Below are positions 1 to 9,064 of a DNA stretch of 64,000 bases, in pieces (position 1 is the first letter of the stretch; every line of letters starts with the position of its first letter). Location of the stretch: positions 31,659 to 95,658 of the forward strand of contig CAKQXQ010000002.1 in NCBI GenBank assembly GCA_934292805.1. The letters are read 5' to 3'. The position numbers were made by a program, and so were the translations under genes. The notes below the pieces were generated by a model, which was given only the letters and a program-made list of their open reading frames with translations, had not been told where the DNA came from and searched no databases. The DNA is from an uncultured Roseburia sp. (lineage in GTDB: Bacteria > Bacillota > Clostridia > Lachnospirales > Lachnospiraceae).

Positions 1-576
1 GCATATGAGTATAACGGATACTGGAAGGATGTAGGAACCCTTGGCTCTTACTGGGAAGCAAATATGGAACTTATCGACCTGATCCCGGAATTCAACCTTT
101 ATGAAGAATATTGGAAGATTTATACCAAGAGTGATATTATCCAGCCACAGTATTTATCAGAGGATTCTGTTGTTGAGAAGAGTATTATCGGTGAGGGATC
201 CGAGATCTTTGGTGAGGTACATGGCTCTGTATTAGGAGCAGGTGTCACCATTGGAAAAGGAAGTATCGTCCGTGATTCCATCATTATGAAGGGAACACAG
301 ATTGGTGAGAATGTTATAATTGATAAGGCAATCGTTGCTGAGAACTGCTGCATTGGTGACAATGTCAGACTTGGTGTTGGAGAAGAGAAGCCGAACAAGT
401 TCAATGAAAAAGTATATTCCTTTGGTCTTGTTACGATCGGTGAGGATTCAGTTATCCCGGCAAACGTTTCAGTCGGAAAGAACACTGCAATTTCCGGCAG
501 GACAGAAGCAGCAGATTATCCGGAAGGATTGCTTGACAGCGGTGAAGTAATTATTAAGGCAGGTGACTCAGAATGA
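1..576 (+). CDS. glgC: Glucose-1-phosphate adenylyltransferase GlgC, 3' part
   Basis: C-terminal part of the ADP-glucose pyrophosphorylase that makes ADP-glucose for glycogen synthesis. The reading frame is open from base 1, so the nucleotidyltransferase domain lies before the window. What remains begins just ahead of the GlgC-like WKDVGTLGSYWEAN segment and continues into a left-handed beta-helix of hexapeptide repeats (IIGEGSEI, VLGAGVTIGKG, IIMKGTQIGEN). This is the allosteric and oligomerisation domain of the family. The stop overlaps the glgD start in an ATGA, so the two are translationally coupled. The assignment is firm because of the motif and the glgD neighbour; only the partial extent is a limitation. 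Confidence 0.93.
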   Translation, partial: AYEYNGYWKDVGTLGSYWEANMELIDLIPEFNLYEEYWKIYTKSDIIQPQYLSEDSVVEKSIIGEGSEIFGEVHGSVLGAGVTIGKGSIVRDSIIMKGTQIGENVIIDKAIVAENCCIGDNVRLGVGEEKPNKFNEKVYSFGLVTIGEDSVIPANVSVGKNTAISGRTEAADYPEGLLDSGEVIIKAGDSE

Positions 577-1691
577 AGGCAGTAGGAATTATTTTGGCTG
601 GTGGTAATAACAGCCGTATGCAGGAACTATCCAACAAGCGAGCAATTGCAGCAATGCCGATCGGAGGAAGCTACCGTAGTATTGACTTCGCTTTGAGCAA
701 TATGAGCAATTCTCATGTACAGACAGTTGCAGTACTGACACAGTACAGTGCAAGATCTCTGAATGAACATTTAAGTTCTTCCAAGTGGTGGGATTTCGGT
801 CGTAAACAGGGTGGATTATACGTATTCAACCCGACAGTCACTGTGGATAACAGCTGGTGGTATCGTGGAACAGCAGATGCGATGTATCAGAATATCAACT
901 TCCTGAAAAAGCGTCATGAGCCATATGTGATCATTTCAAGTGGTGACTGCATCTATAAGATGGATTACAATAAGGTATTAGATTATCATATTGAGAAGAA
1001 AGCAGATATTACTGTAGTCTGCAAGGATATGGATCCGGGAGTGGACGTAAGCCGTTTTGGTGTTGTACGTATGAACGAGGATTCCAGAATTGTAGAATTC
1101 GAAGAGAAGCCAATGGTTTCCCGGTCCAATACGATTTCTACAGGTATCTATATTATCAGAAGAAGACAGCTGATCGAGATGTTAGAGAGAAGCGCTGATG
1201 AAGGAAGATGGGATTTTGTTACAGATATCCTGATCCGTTATAAGAACATGAAACGTATCTATGGTTATAAGATGAAAGAATACTGGAGCAATATTGCAAC
1301 AGTGGAATCTTACTACCAGACAAATATGGATTTCTTAAAACCGGAAGTAAGAAAGTACTTCTTTAAAGATGAACCGGAAATCTACTCCAAAGTAGATGAT
1401 CTTCCAGCTGCAAAATACAATGTTGGTTCAGAGGTGAAGAACAGTCTGATCGCCAGCGGATGTATTATTAACAGCAAGGTAGAGAATTCCGTATTATTCA
1501 AGAAAGTATTTGTAGGAAAGAACTGTGTGATCAAGAATTCAATCATTCTGAATGATGTATATATTGGGGATAATACACATATTGAGAACTGTATTGTTGA
1601 GAGCCGCGACACACTGAAAGCAAATACATATTATTGTGGTGAGAACGGAATCAAGATCGTTTCCGGACACAACGAAAGGTATGTTCTTTAG
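573..1691 (+). CDS. glgD: Glucose-1-phosphate adenylyltransferase subunit GlgD
   Basis: Second subunit of the Firmicutes-type heteromeric ADP-glucose pyrophosphorylase. The 372-residue protein has an N-terminal nucleotidyltransferase domain beginning with VGIILAGGNNSRMQEL, but the loop after LAGG differs from the active GlgC signature (GGxGxRL). It also has a C-terminal hexapeptide-repeat region from about residue 285 (SLIASGCIINSKVENSVLF). In Bacillus, GlgD is a mostly regulatory partner that raises GlgC activity. The start overlaps the glgC stop by four bases. No terminator is visible before spoVG, which begins about 60 bases later. Confidence 0.93.
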   Translation: MKAVGIILAGGNNSRMQELSNKRAIAAMPIGGSYRSIDFALSNMSNSHVQTVAVLTQYSARSLNEHLSSSKWWDFGRKQGGLYVFNPTVTVDNSWWYRGTADAMYQNINFLKKRHEPYVIISSGDCIYKMDYNKVLDYHIEKKADITVVCKDMDPGVDVSRFGVVRMNEDSRIVEFEEKPMVSRSNTISTGIYIIRRRQLIEMLERSADEGRWDFVTDILIRYKNMKRIYGYKMKEYWSNIATVESYYQTNMDFLKPEVRKYFFKDEPEIYSKVDDLPAAKYNVGSEVKNSLIASGCIINSKVENSVLFKKVFVGKNCVIKNSIILNDVYIGDNTHIENCIVESRDTLKANTYYCGENGIKIVSGHNERYVL

Positions 1692-1752
1692 GAGAAGAAT
1701 ATAATATACAAGGACTAGCATACAGGCAGACCGAGAAGGGGGACTAGGCGTC

Positions 1753-2019
1753 ATGCAGATTACAGATGTCAGAATTCGAAAAGTAGAAAAAGAAGGCAAG
1801 ATGAAAGCTGTTGTATCCATTACCATTGATGAGGAGTTTGTGGTACATGATATCAAGATTATTGAGGGTGAAAAAGGTTTATTCATTGCAATGCCAAGCA
1901 GAAAGGCAGCAGATGGAGAATACAGGGATATCGCACATCCGATCAATTCGGATACGAGAGACCGCATCCAGAAGTTAATCCTTGAAAGATATCAGGAAGC
2001 ACTGGCAACAGAAGAATAA
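1753..2019 (+). CDS. spoVG: Septation/sporulation regulator SpoVG
   Basis: An 88-residue protein matching SpoVG along its whole length: MQITDVRIRKV at the start, then AVVSITIDEEFVVHDIKI and the DIAHPINSDTRDRIQ block near the C-terminus. SpoVG is a small, widely conserved protein that binds nucleic acid and affects septation, sporulation and cell-envelope gene expression in Firmicutes. A purine-rich ribosome site (AAGGGGGAC) lies at about 1736-1744. The gene is followed by a strong terminator and then glmU-pth-mfd. This preserves the spoVG-glmU-pth-mfd order of Bacillus with prs and ctc missing. Confidence 0.95.
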   Translation: MQITDVRIRKVEKEGKMKAVVSITIDEEFVVHDIKIIEGEKGLFIAMPSRKAADGEYRDIAHPINSDTRDRIQKLILERYQEALATEE

Positions 2020-2033
2020 GAACTGCAGATTTG

Positions 2034-2070
2034 CGGGACGCTATGGGGATAGCGTCCCGATTCTTTTTTT
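2034..2070 (+). terminator. Rho-independent terminator after spoVG
   Basis: A perfect 11-bp stem (2034-2044 with 2049-2059), a GGGG loop, and a T-rich tail at 2061-2070. It ends the glgCD-spoVG transcription unit. Confidence 0.93.
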
Positions 2071-2124
2071 ATGCAATAGGAAACTTTGTTCCAGAAAATT
2101 ACGCTGTAATGTTTTTGCATATAC

Positions 2125-2152
2125 TTGCCAAATCAGAAAACATCTGTAAAAT
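2125..2152 (+). promoter_or_regulatory. Sigma-A-like promoter for glmU-pth-mfd
   Basis: TTGCCA at 2125-2130 and TAAAAT at 2147-2152 with a 16-bp spacer, about 38 bases before the glmU start and just downstream of the spoVG terminator. Confidence 0.6.
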
Positions 2153-2189
2153 AGAATACAGAATAAACGAGATAGGGAGAGAATAGAAG

Positions 2190-2936
2190 ATGGAACAGTT
2201 AAAAGCAGTGATTCTTGCAGCAGGAAAAGGAACCAGAATGAAATCAGACCTTCCGAAGGTTGTTCATACAATCGAGGGAAAATGCCTTGTGGATTATGCG
2301 ATCGATGCAGCAGAAGGTGCAGGAGCTACAGATATCTGCCTTGTGGTTGGATATAAGCATGAGGTGGTGGAAAACAGTATTTCCCATAAAAATGTGAAAT
2401 TCGCACTGCAGGAGGAACAGCTTGGTACAGGGCATGCAGTGAAGTGTGCCAGAGATTTTCTAGGAGAAGAAGGTCAGACATTAATCCTGTTTGGGGATAC
2501 TCCGCTTATCACAGCTGATACATTGAAGCGTCTGGCAGAACATCACAGAAAGAACGGCAATACAGTTACGGTTCTTTCCGCCATGATCGACGATCCGACC
2601 GGATATGGAAGGATTATCCGCGATGCGGAAGGCAGATTCGTGAAGAGTGTAGAGCACAAGGATGCTTCACCGGAAGAGTTAGAGTCTCATGAGATCAATT
2701 CCGGCATGTACATTTTCGATACAAAAGAATTGAAGGAAGCTCTCGATAAGCTGACACCGAACAATGCACAGGGCGAATACTATCTGCCGGACACATTGGA
2801 AATTATTAAGAATAAAGGACTGAAAGCAGATGCTTTTGCACTGGAAGATCCAGAAGATATCACAGGTGTCAACGATCAGGAGCAGTTAGCCGCTGCCGCA
2901 CAAATTATCCGTGCGAGAGAAGCAAATAATCAGTAA
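2190..2936 (+). CDS. glmU: UDP-GlcNAc pyrophosphorylase domain of GlmU (short form)
   Basis: Makes UDP-GlcNAc from GlcNAc-1-phosphate and UTP for peptidoglycan synthesis. The N-terminal signature is intact: AVILAAGKGTRMKSDLPKV, then EEQLGTGHAV, LFGDTPLI and NAQGEYYLPD. The protein stops at 248 residues. Bacterial GlmU is usually about 450 residues, with a left-handed beta-helix acetyltransferase domain that converts GlcN-1-P to GlcNAc-1-P. Here that second domain is absent, and the following sequence leads directly into pth. The stop is clean, with no residual helix repeats downstream in any frame, so this looks like a genuine single-domain form rather than a recent frameshift. Its place between spoVG and pth is the normal glmU position. 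Confidence 0.88.
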   Translation: MEQLKAVILAAGKGTRMKSDLPKVVHTIEGKCLVDYAIDAAEGAGATDICLVVGYKHEVVENSISHKNVKFALQEEQLGTGHAVKCARDFLGEEGQTLILFGDTPLITADTLKRLAEHHRKNGNTVTVLSAMIDDPTGYGRIIRDAEGRFVKSVEHKDASPEELESHEINSGMYIFDTKELKEALDKLTPNNAQGEYYLPDTLEIIKNKGLKADAFALEDPEDITGVNDQEQLAAAAQIIRAREANNQ

Positions 2937-2979
2937 TCTAAAGAAGAAATTATTATTAAAAGAGCGAGGAGAACAGGAC

Positions 2980-3552
2980 ATGTTTTTAATTGCAGGATTA
3001 GGAAATCCGACAAAGCAGTACGAGAAGACGAGACATAATATTGGCTTTGATGTCATGGATGCCCTGGCAGAGAAATATAATATCAGTATCAGTGAGAATA
3101 AGCACAAAGCACTTTTGGGAAAAGGTGTGATCGAAGGGCAGAAGGTTGTTCTGGCAAAACCTCAGACATATATGAATTTAAGCGGCGAGAGTGTGGCAGA
3201 ACTGGTGAATTATTATAAGCTCGATCCGGAATCAGAGATGATCGTGATATTTGATGACATCAGTCTGGAACCGGGTAACATCCGCATCCGCAAAAAAGGA
3301 AGTGCCGGCGGTCATAATGGGATAAAGAATATTATTGCGATGACTGGCACACAGAATTTTATGCGTATAAAGGTTGGAGTCGGAGAGAAGCCGAAAGGAT
3401 GGGATCTTGCGGATTATGTTCTCGGACGTTTTGATACAGAAGACCGCGCCAAAGTTGAGGAAGCGATCCAGCATGCAATCGATGCCGCGGTGATGATGAT
3501 GCAGGGCGAAGTGGATAAGGCAATGAACGATTACAACACAAAGAGCAAGTAA
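2980..3552 (+). CDS. pth: Peptidyl-tRNA hydrolase
   Basis: Cleaves peptidyl-tRNA released from stalled ribosomes so the tRNA can be reused. The chosen ATG at 2980 follows GCGAGGAGAAC and gives the standard start MFLIAGLGNPTKQYEKTRHN. An upstream in-frame ATG inside glmU has no ribosome site. The 190-residue protein carries the family residues N (GLGNP), the catalytic H in TRHNIGF, KPQTYMNLSG and the GSAGGHNG loop. It sits between glmU and mfd without an intervening terminator, matching the Bacillus order. Confidence 0.95.
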   Translation: MFLIAGLGNPTKQYEKTRHNIGFDVMDALAEKYNISISENKHKALLGKGVIEGQKVVLAKPQTYMNLSGESVAELVNYYKLDPESEMIVIFDDISLEPGNIRIRKKGSAGGHNGIKNIIAMTGTQNFMRIKVGVGEKPKGWDLADYVLGRFDTEDRAKVEEAIQHAIDAAVMMMQGEVDKAMNDYNTKSK

Positions 3553-3579
3553 TTGTCTGCAGAGAGGAGTACAGACAAC

Positions 3580-6500
3580 GTGAGAACATTCACAGAACCG
3601 TTAAAAGAGCTGCAGGGTTATGAAGAATTAGAACAGACAGTTAAGAAAACGGAAGGAGTCATTCAGGTATCCGGATGTATCGATGCTGTAAAATCGCATA
3701 TAGCGTATAGTGTGGGCAATGGTTCTGGAAACAGGATCATTGTTACTTTTCATGAGCAAAAAGCAAAAGAATTATTAGAAGAATATCGCTTTTTTGATAA
3801 AAATGCAGTGTATTATCCGGCAAAAGACATTTTGTTTTATCAGTCGGATATCAGAGGAAATGTTCTGACATCGGAGCGTATCAATGCGTTAAAAATGCTG
3901 GCAGAAGAGAAGGAGTGCACGATCATTACCACGTTTGACGGATTGATGAACCCAATGCCATCTCCGGCGAAGTTCATTCAGGCAGTAAGGAAGATCGCAG
4001 TAGGAGATACGCTGGAACTGAACGCATTGACACGTCATCTGGTAGAACTGGGATATGAGAAGAATTATCAGGCAGAGACGATGGGAGAGTTTTCAGTGAG
4101 AGGTGGAATTATTGATATTTTTCCACTGACGGAAGAGAATCCATTTCGAATTGAACTCTGGGGAGATGAAGTGGATTCGATCCGCTCATTTGATCCACAG
4201 AGCCAGCGTTCCATCGAAAATCTGGAAGAGATTTATATCTATCCGGCATGTGAACTGGTCCTGACAGAAGAAGAACGAAGAGCCGGTGTTGAGAAGATAC
4301 AAAAAGAAGCCAAAAAAGTATCGGCAAAATTCCGCAAAGAAATGAAGACAGAAGAAGCTTACCGTGTACAGTCAATGGCAGACCAGATTGCGGAAGAAAC
4401 GATGGAATACGGAATTACCGCAGGTCTGGATGCATACTTATCTTATTTCTGTGAGGAAAGAGCTTCTTTGCTGGATTATCTGAAGAAGGAAGAGACAATT
4501 GTATTTCTGGATGAAACAGTGAGGACGATCGAGCGTGGGCAGTCAACAGAAACAGAATTTTCAGAGAGCATGAAACAGAGACTGGAAAAAGGTTATATCC
4601 TGCCGGGACAGCTTGGGGAACTTTTTTCCTGCCGGGAAATACTTGCCAGGATCAATCAGATGCACTGTATCGCACTGGTTGCACTGGATATGAAATGTGG
4701 ACAGTTAAACATAAAAGAGCGGGAAGCAATTGAAAGCAGGACAGTGAATCCGTACAACAATAGCTTTGAACTTCTGATAAAAGATCTTAAGCGTTACAAG
4801 AAGAACGGATACCGGATGGTATTGCTTTCAGGATCGAGAACGCGTGCAAAACGTCTGGCGGAAGATCTCATGAATGAAGAACTTCCGGCATTTTATTCAG
4901 ATGATTTTGAAAGACAGCTTCGTCCGGGTGAGATCATGACTGCGTATGGAAAGATAAAAAAAGGTTACGAGTACCCGGCAGTAAAATTTGTCGTTATTTC
5001 TGAGAGTGATATTTTTGGCACAGAAAAGAAAAAAAAGAAACGACACCGCATGTACGAGGGAGAGAAAATCGCCAGCTTTACAGATTTAAATATTGGTGAT
5101 TATGTTGTGCACGAGAATCATGGTCTTGGAATCTATCGCGGAATAGAAAAAATCGAAGTAGATAAGACCGTAAAGGATTATATCAAAATCGAGTATGCAG
5201 GAGGCGGAAATCTTTATATTCTTGCAACCCAGCTGGAGCTGATCCAGAAGTATGCCAGCGCAGATGCCAGAAAACCAAAGTTAAACAGGCTCGGCGGACA
5301 GGATTGGAATAAGACCAAAACAAAAGTGCGAGGAGCGGTCAAAGAGATAGCAGGAGATCTTGTGCGCCTGTATGCCGCCAGACAGAGTGAGCGTGGTTTC
5401 GCATATGGACCGGATACTGTGTGGCAGCGGGAATTCGAGGAGAAGTTCCCGTTCGAGGAGACAGAGGATCAGGATCTGGCGATCGAGGCAACGAAAAAAG
5501 ATATGGAGAGCACGAAAATAATGGACCGCCTGATCTGTGGGGATGTTGGCTATGGAAAGACAGAGATTGCGATCCGGGCGGCATTTAAAGCAGTCCAGGA
5601 TGGAAAACAGGTTGCTTTTCTGGTGCCGACTACGATTCTGGCACAGCAGCATTACAACAATTTTGTGCAGAGAATGAAAGATTTTCCGATAAATATCGAT
5701 CTGCTCTGTCGTTTCAGGTCTGCCGGTGAACAGAAAAAGACGTTAGAAAAACTGAAAAGAGGACAGGTGGATATTATTATCGGCACACACCGCCTCTTAT
5801 CAAAAGATGTCGTGTTTAAGAATCTCGGACTTCTGATGATCGATGAGGAACAGCGTTTTGGTGTGACCCACAAAGAAAAAATCAAACAGTTAAAAAATAA
5901 CATTGATGTACTCACACTGACAGCGACACCAATTCCGCGGACACTGCACATGAGCCTGATCGGAATCCGTGATATGAGTGTCTTAGAAGAACCGCCGATG
6001 GACAGGATACCGATCCAGACATATGTGATGGAGTACAATGAGGAGCTTGTACGCGAGGCAATTTCCAGGGAACTGGCAAGAGGTGGGCAGGCGTATTATG
6101 TATACAACCGGGTGAAAGAAATTGCAGATGTTGCAACAAAAATTGCTGGGCTTGTGCCGGAGGCAAATGTTGCATATGTACATGGCCAGATGAAGGAGAC
6201 GGAACTGGAAAATATCATGTACAAATTCATTAATGGTGAGATAGATGTTCTTGTAGCAACAACGATCATTGAAACCGGCCTTGATATTTCCAATGTCAAT
6301 ACGATGATCATTCATGATGCAGATAACATGGGACTGTCCCAGCTGTATCAGCTCAGAGGGCGTGTGGGCAGGTCGAACCGGACAGCATATGCTTTTTTAA
6401 TGTATAAGCGTGATAAAATGTTGAAAGAGATCGCAGAGAAAAGACTTGCTGCGATCAGGGAATATACAGAGCTTGGAAGCGGATTTAAGATCGCAATGCG

Positions 6501-7137
6501 TGATCTTGAGATCCGTGGAGCCGGAAATCTGCTCGGAGCAGAGCAGCATGGACATATGGAAGCAGTTGGATATGATCTTTACTGCAAAATGCTAAATGAG
6601 GCAGTGAAGGAAGCAAAAGGCATGAAACCGGAAGAAAGCTTCGATACAACGATCGATATTGATATCGATGCGTACATTCCGATGGGGTATATTCCAAATG
6701 AAGTCCAAAAACTTGATATCTATAAAAGAATTGCGGATATTAAGACGGAGGAAGAAACGGAAGAGATGTTGGAAGAACTGATCGACCGTTTTGGAGATCC
6801 ACCAAAACCGGTAGAAAATCTGCTTTACATTGCAAAGATCAAGTCGCTGGCACATGAAGTTTATATGACAGAGATTTCGCAGAAATCGGAGACGATTAAA
6901 TTCACACTTTACGCAAAAGCAAAGCTCGATGTGGCAAAGATACCGGAATTTGTAGCATCCTATGGGAATAATCTGAAGTTTACTATGGATGCAAAGGCAC
7001 CGTATTTTACTTATTTTATGAAAAAGAATTCCAGAGAAAAAAATACAGATGCAAGGACAATAACGGAAAGCTTTTTAAATGATGTGAAAAGCCGGCTGAA
7101 GCTATGTGAGATGGCGGACTCTGTGAAAAATGAGTGA
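3580..7137 (+). CDS. mfd: Transcription-repair coupling factor Mfd
   Basis: A large SF2 translocase that removes stalled RNA polymerase and recruits UvrA. I take GTG at 3580 as the start because AGAGAGGAG precedes it with normal spacing; this gives 1185 residues. An earlier TTG directly after the pth stop has no ribosome site. Visible parts in order are the UvrB-homology N-terminus (GEFSVRGGIIDIFP), the RNA polymerase-interaction domain (FTDLNIGDYVVHENHGLGIY), Walker A DVGYGKTEIA, the DEEQ box in MIDEEQRFGV, TATPIPRTLHMS, the TRG-like QLRGRVGRSNR motif and a C-terminal TRCF domain. It is co-transcribed with glmU and pth. Confidence 0.96.
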   Translation: MRTFTEPLKELQGYEELEQTVKKTEGVIQVSGCIDAVKSHIAYSVGNGSGNRIIVTFHEQKAKELLEEYRFFDKNAVYYPAKDILFYQSDIRGNVLTSERINALKMLAEEKECTIITTFDGLMNPMPSPAKFIQAVRKIAVGDTLELNALTRHLVELGYEKNYQAETMGEFSVRGGIIDIFPLTEENPFRIELWGDEVDSIRSFDPQSQRSIENLEEIYIYPACELVLTEEERRAGVEKIQKEAKKVSAKFRKEMKTEEAYRVQSMADQIAEETMEYGITAGLDAYLSYFCEERASLLDYLKKEETIVFLDETVRTIERGQSTETEFSESMKQRLEKGYILPGQLGELFSCREILARINQMHCIALVALDMKCGQLNIKEREAIESRTVNPYNNSFELLIKDLKRYKKNGYRMVLLSGSRTRAKRLAEDLMNEELPAFYSDDFERQLRPGEIMTAYGKIKKGYEYPAVKFVVISESDIFGTEKKKKKRHRMYEGEKIASFTDLNIGDYVVHENHGLGIYRGIEKIEVDKTVKDYIKIEYAGGGNLYILATQLELIQKYASADARKPKLNRLGGQDWNKTKTKVRGAVKEIAGDLVRLYAARQSERGFAYGPDTVWQREFEEKFPFEETEDQDLAIEATKKDMESTKIMDRLICGDVGYGKTEIAIRAAFKAVQDGKQVAFLVPTTILAQQHYNNFVQRMKDFPINIDLLCRFRSAGEQKKTLEKLKRGQVDIIIGTHRLLSKDVVFKNLGLLMIDEEQRFGVTHKEKIKQLKNNIDVLTLTATPIPRTLHMSLIGIRDMSVLEEPPMDRIPIQTYVMEYNEELVREAISRELARGGQAYYVYNRVKEIADVATKIAGLVPEANVAYVHGQMKETELENIMYKFINGEIDVLVATTIIETGLDISNVNTMIIHDADNMGLSQLYQLRGRVGRSNRTAYAFLMYKRDKMLKEIAEKRLAAIREYTELGSGFKIAMRDLEIRGAGNLLGAEQHGHMEAVGYDLYCKMLNEAVKEAKGMKPEESFDTTIDIDIDAYIPMGYIPNEVQKLDIYKRIADIKTEEETEEMLEELIDRFGDPPKPVENLLYIAKIKSLAHEVYMTEISQKSETIKFTLYAKAKLDVAKIPEFVASYGNNLKFTMDAKAPYFTYFMKKNSREKNTDARTITESFLNDVKSRLKLCEMADSVKNE

Positions 7138-7143
7138 AAAATC

Positions 7144-7172
7144 TTGCGGCGGACGTAAAAAAGAACTATAAT
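7144..7172 (+). promoter_or_regulatory. Promoter of the prsA-like gene
   Basis: TTGCGG (7144-7149), a 17-bp spacer and a consensus TATAAT (7167-7172), starting just after the mfd stop. The lipoprotein gene therefore has its own promoter. Confidence 0.7.
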
Positions 7173-7257
7173 AGTACAATCTGGTTATCAAAGTTTTTAT
7201 AACCGGGAAACATTGGCTGCCCATGCAGGGACTATAGGTGGGCAGATAGGAGGATAT

Positions 7258-8346
7258 ATGAACGCAAAGAGATTTACAGCACTGCTGATAAGTGGTGTGA
7301 TGGCAGCATCCGTTCTGGCTGGATGTGGTGGCATAGATAAGGATGCGACCGTTGCAACTTTAGACGGACAGGAGATCAAATTAGGAATCGCCAATTTTGC
7401 AGCACGTCTGCAGCAGGCTCAGTATGATGATTTTTATACAGCATACTTCGGAAAAGATGTATGGAATTCAGATCTGTATAATAACGGAACAACGATGCAG
7501 GACAATGTGAAAGACACTGTGATCGGTTCGATTGAAGATATGTATGTTTTACAGAATCATATGTCAGACTATGATATTTCACTTTCTGACGAGGAAACCA
7601 CTGCGATCGCTGATACAGCAGCAGAATTTATCGCAGCAAATGATGAGAAGGCATTAGATGCACTTGGGGCAACAGAAGATATCGTAAAAGAGTACCTGAC
7701 TCTTGTTACGATCCAGAAAAAGATGCATGATGCGATCATCGCAGATGCAGACACGAATGTAAGTGATGAAGATGCCAACACAAGTGCATACAGCTATGTT
7801 ACAATTTCAAAGACAAGCTACAAAGATGCTGACGGCAATTCCGTAGATTATACAGACGAAGAGAAAGAAGCTCTTCCGGATACTGTAAAAGAATTCCGTG
7901 ATGAAGCAGCAGCCGGTTCTCTTGATACAGCAGCAGATGCACATGGTTACACAGTAAGCAGCGGAACATTTGCATCTGATGACACAACACTTGACGAGGC
8001 AGTGCTGAGTGCATTGGAGGGACTTACAACAGAAGGTCAGATTTCCGACGTGGTAGAGACAGACAGTTCTTATTATGTACTCCGCCTGGATCAGATCACA
8101 GATGCTGATGCGACAGAGCAGCACAGACAGCAGATCATCAGCCAGAGACAGAGCGATCTTTATAACGAAGTATTAGACGGATGGAAAGAAGATGCAGAAT
8201 GGGTACTGAATGAGAAAGTATGGGAGAAAGTTTCTTTTGACAATCTGTTTACAACAACGGTAGAATCTACCGAAGATACAGAGAATGTTCAGAATACAGA
8301 AGTGACAGAAACAGAAGCAGTAGAGGCAACTGAATCCGTACAATAA
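7258..8346 (+). CDS. PrsA/SurA-like foldase lipoprotein
   Basis: Predicted surface lipoprotein of the parvulin/SurA-N family, which helps exported proteins fold. The start at 7258 follows AGGAGG and gives MNAKRF, a hydrophobic stretch, and the lipobox LAGC at residues 19-22. A longer in-frame start would spoil the signal peptide. Residues about 27-160 resemble the SurA N-terminal helical domain (VATLDGQEIKLG). A parvulin-like segment follows (GLTTEGQISDVVETDSSYYVLRL), though the rotamase core is divergent. The last 30 residues are a Thr/Glu-rich tail. A similar lipoprotein next to mfd is common in clostridia. Catalytic activity is unproven. Confidence 0.82.
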   Translation: MNAKRFTALLISGVMAASVLAGCGGIDKDATVATLDGQEIKLGIANFAARLQQAQYDDFYTAYFGKDVWNSDLYNNGTTMQDNVKDTVIGSIEDMYVLQNHMSDYDISLSDEETTAIADTAAEFIAANDEKALDALGATEDIVKEYLTLVTIQKKMHDAIIADADTNVSDEDANTSAYSYVTISKTSYKDADGNSVDYTDEEKEALPDTVKEFRDEAAAGSLDTAADAHGYTVSSGTFASDDTTLDEAVLSALEGLTTEGQISDVVETDSSYYVLRLDQITDADATEQHRQQIISQRQSDLYNEVLDGWKEDAEWVLNEKVWEKVSFDNLFTTTVESTEDTENVQNTEVTETEAVEATESVQ

Positions 8347-8363
8347 CAGAATTTGACAGAATG

Positions 8364-8404
8364 GGATAATCAGAGAAAGAAATTTTTCTGGTTATCCTTT
8401 TTTG
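8364..8404 (+). terminator. Terminator after the foldase gene
   Basis: A stem of GGATAATCAGAGAAA with TTTTTCTGGTTATCC (8364-8378 with 8383-8397, two G-T pairs), followed by a run of T to 8404. Confidence 0.88.
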
Positions 8405-8533
8405 ATTTTTCGGTTAAGCTTGTGAAAGCGGAATGTTTATGATATCCTAAAAATTGGTAATCCGTTAGAAAACGCTGACTGCAAAGGAGCAGCAGACAGC
8501 ATCATATTGAGACAGTTAATAAGGAAATAGCAG

Positions 8534-9064
8534 ATGAAAAAAGAAAATAATAAAGATAATATTGTATTGATCGGAATGCCGGGTGTTGGTAAAAGCACAG
8601 CGGGAGTTGTTCTTGCGAAAGTGCTTGGCTATCAGTTTGTAGATGCAGATCTGGTAATACAGAAGGAAGAAGGGAAGCTGCTTCATCAGATTATTGAAGA
8701 AGTGGGAACCGAAGGGTTTATTGCTGTTGAGAACCGTGTGAACAGCTCTCTGTGCGTGGAACATTCCATTATTGCTACCGGCGGAAGTGTTGTTTACGGA
8801 AAAGAGGCAATGGAGCATTTAAAAGAGATCGGAACAGTCGTTTATCTGAAGCTTCCTTATGAAGAACTGAACCGCCGCCTGAAGGATATTAAAGGACGTG
8901 GAGTTGTTTTAAAGGACGGACAGACATTAAAAGATTTATATGAAGAACGGGTTCCGTTGTATGAGCATTACGCAGATATCATCGTAGATGAATATGGTTT
9001 GAACGTAGAGAGAACCATAGATAAAATTTTGGAATTAAGGAAAGAGATATCATGCAGAAAATAA
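8534..9064 (+). CDS. Shikimate kinase-like P-loop kinase
   Basis: A 176-residue protein of the AroK fold. Walker A is GMPGVGKST, the shikimate-contacting Asp lies in FVDADLVIQ, a lid Arg in KGRGV, and RVPLYEHYADI corresponds to the R-PLYxxxA motif. Two differences from standard AroK are clear: the usual FRxxE after the lid helix reads GFIAVE, so the substrate-binding Arg is Ile, and GGG reads GGS (ATGGSVVY). This variant class is common in clostridia and is usually annotated as shikimate kinase. With no other aro gene nearby, the true substrate is uncertain. ATG 8534 follows AAGGAAA. It overlaps the next gene by 13 bases. Confidence 0.7.
   Translation: MKKENNKDNIVLIGMPGVGKSTAGVVLAKVLGYQFVDADLVIQKEEGKLLHQIIEEVGTEGFIAVENRVNSSLCVEHSIIATGGSVVYGKEAMEHLKEIGTVVYLKLPYEELNRRLKDIKGRGVVLKDGQTLKDLYEERVPLYEHYADIIVDEYGLNVERTIDKILELRKEISCRK

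Noticed and set aside
1692..1752. Sigma-H promoter before spoVG
   Set aside because: AGGAGAA and GAAT-like sequences occur but not at the right spacing for a sigma-H promoter.
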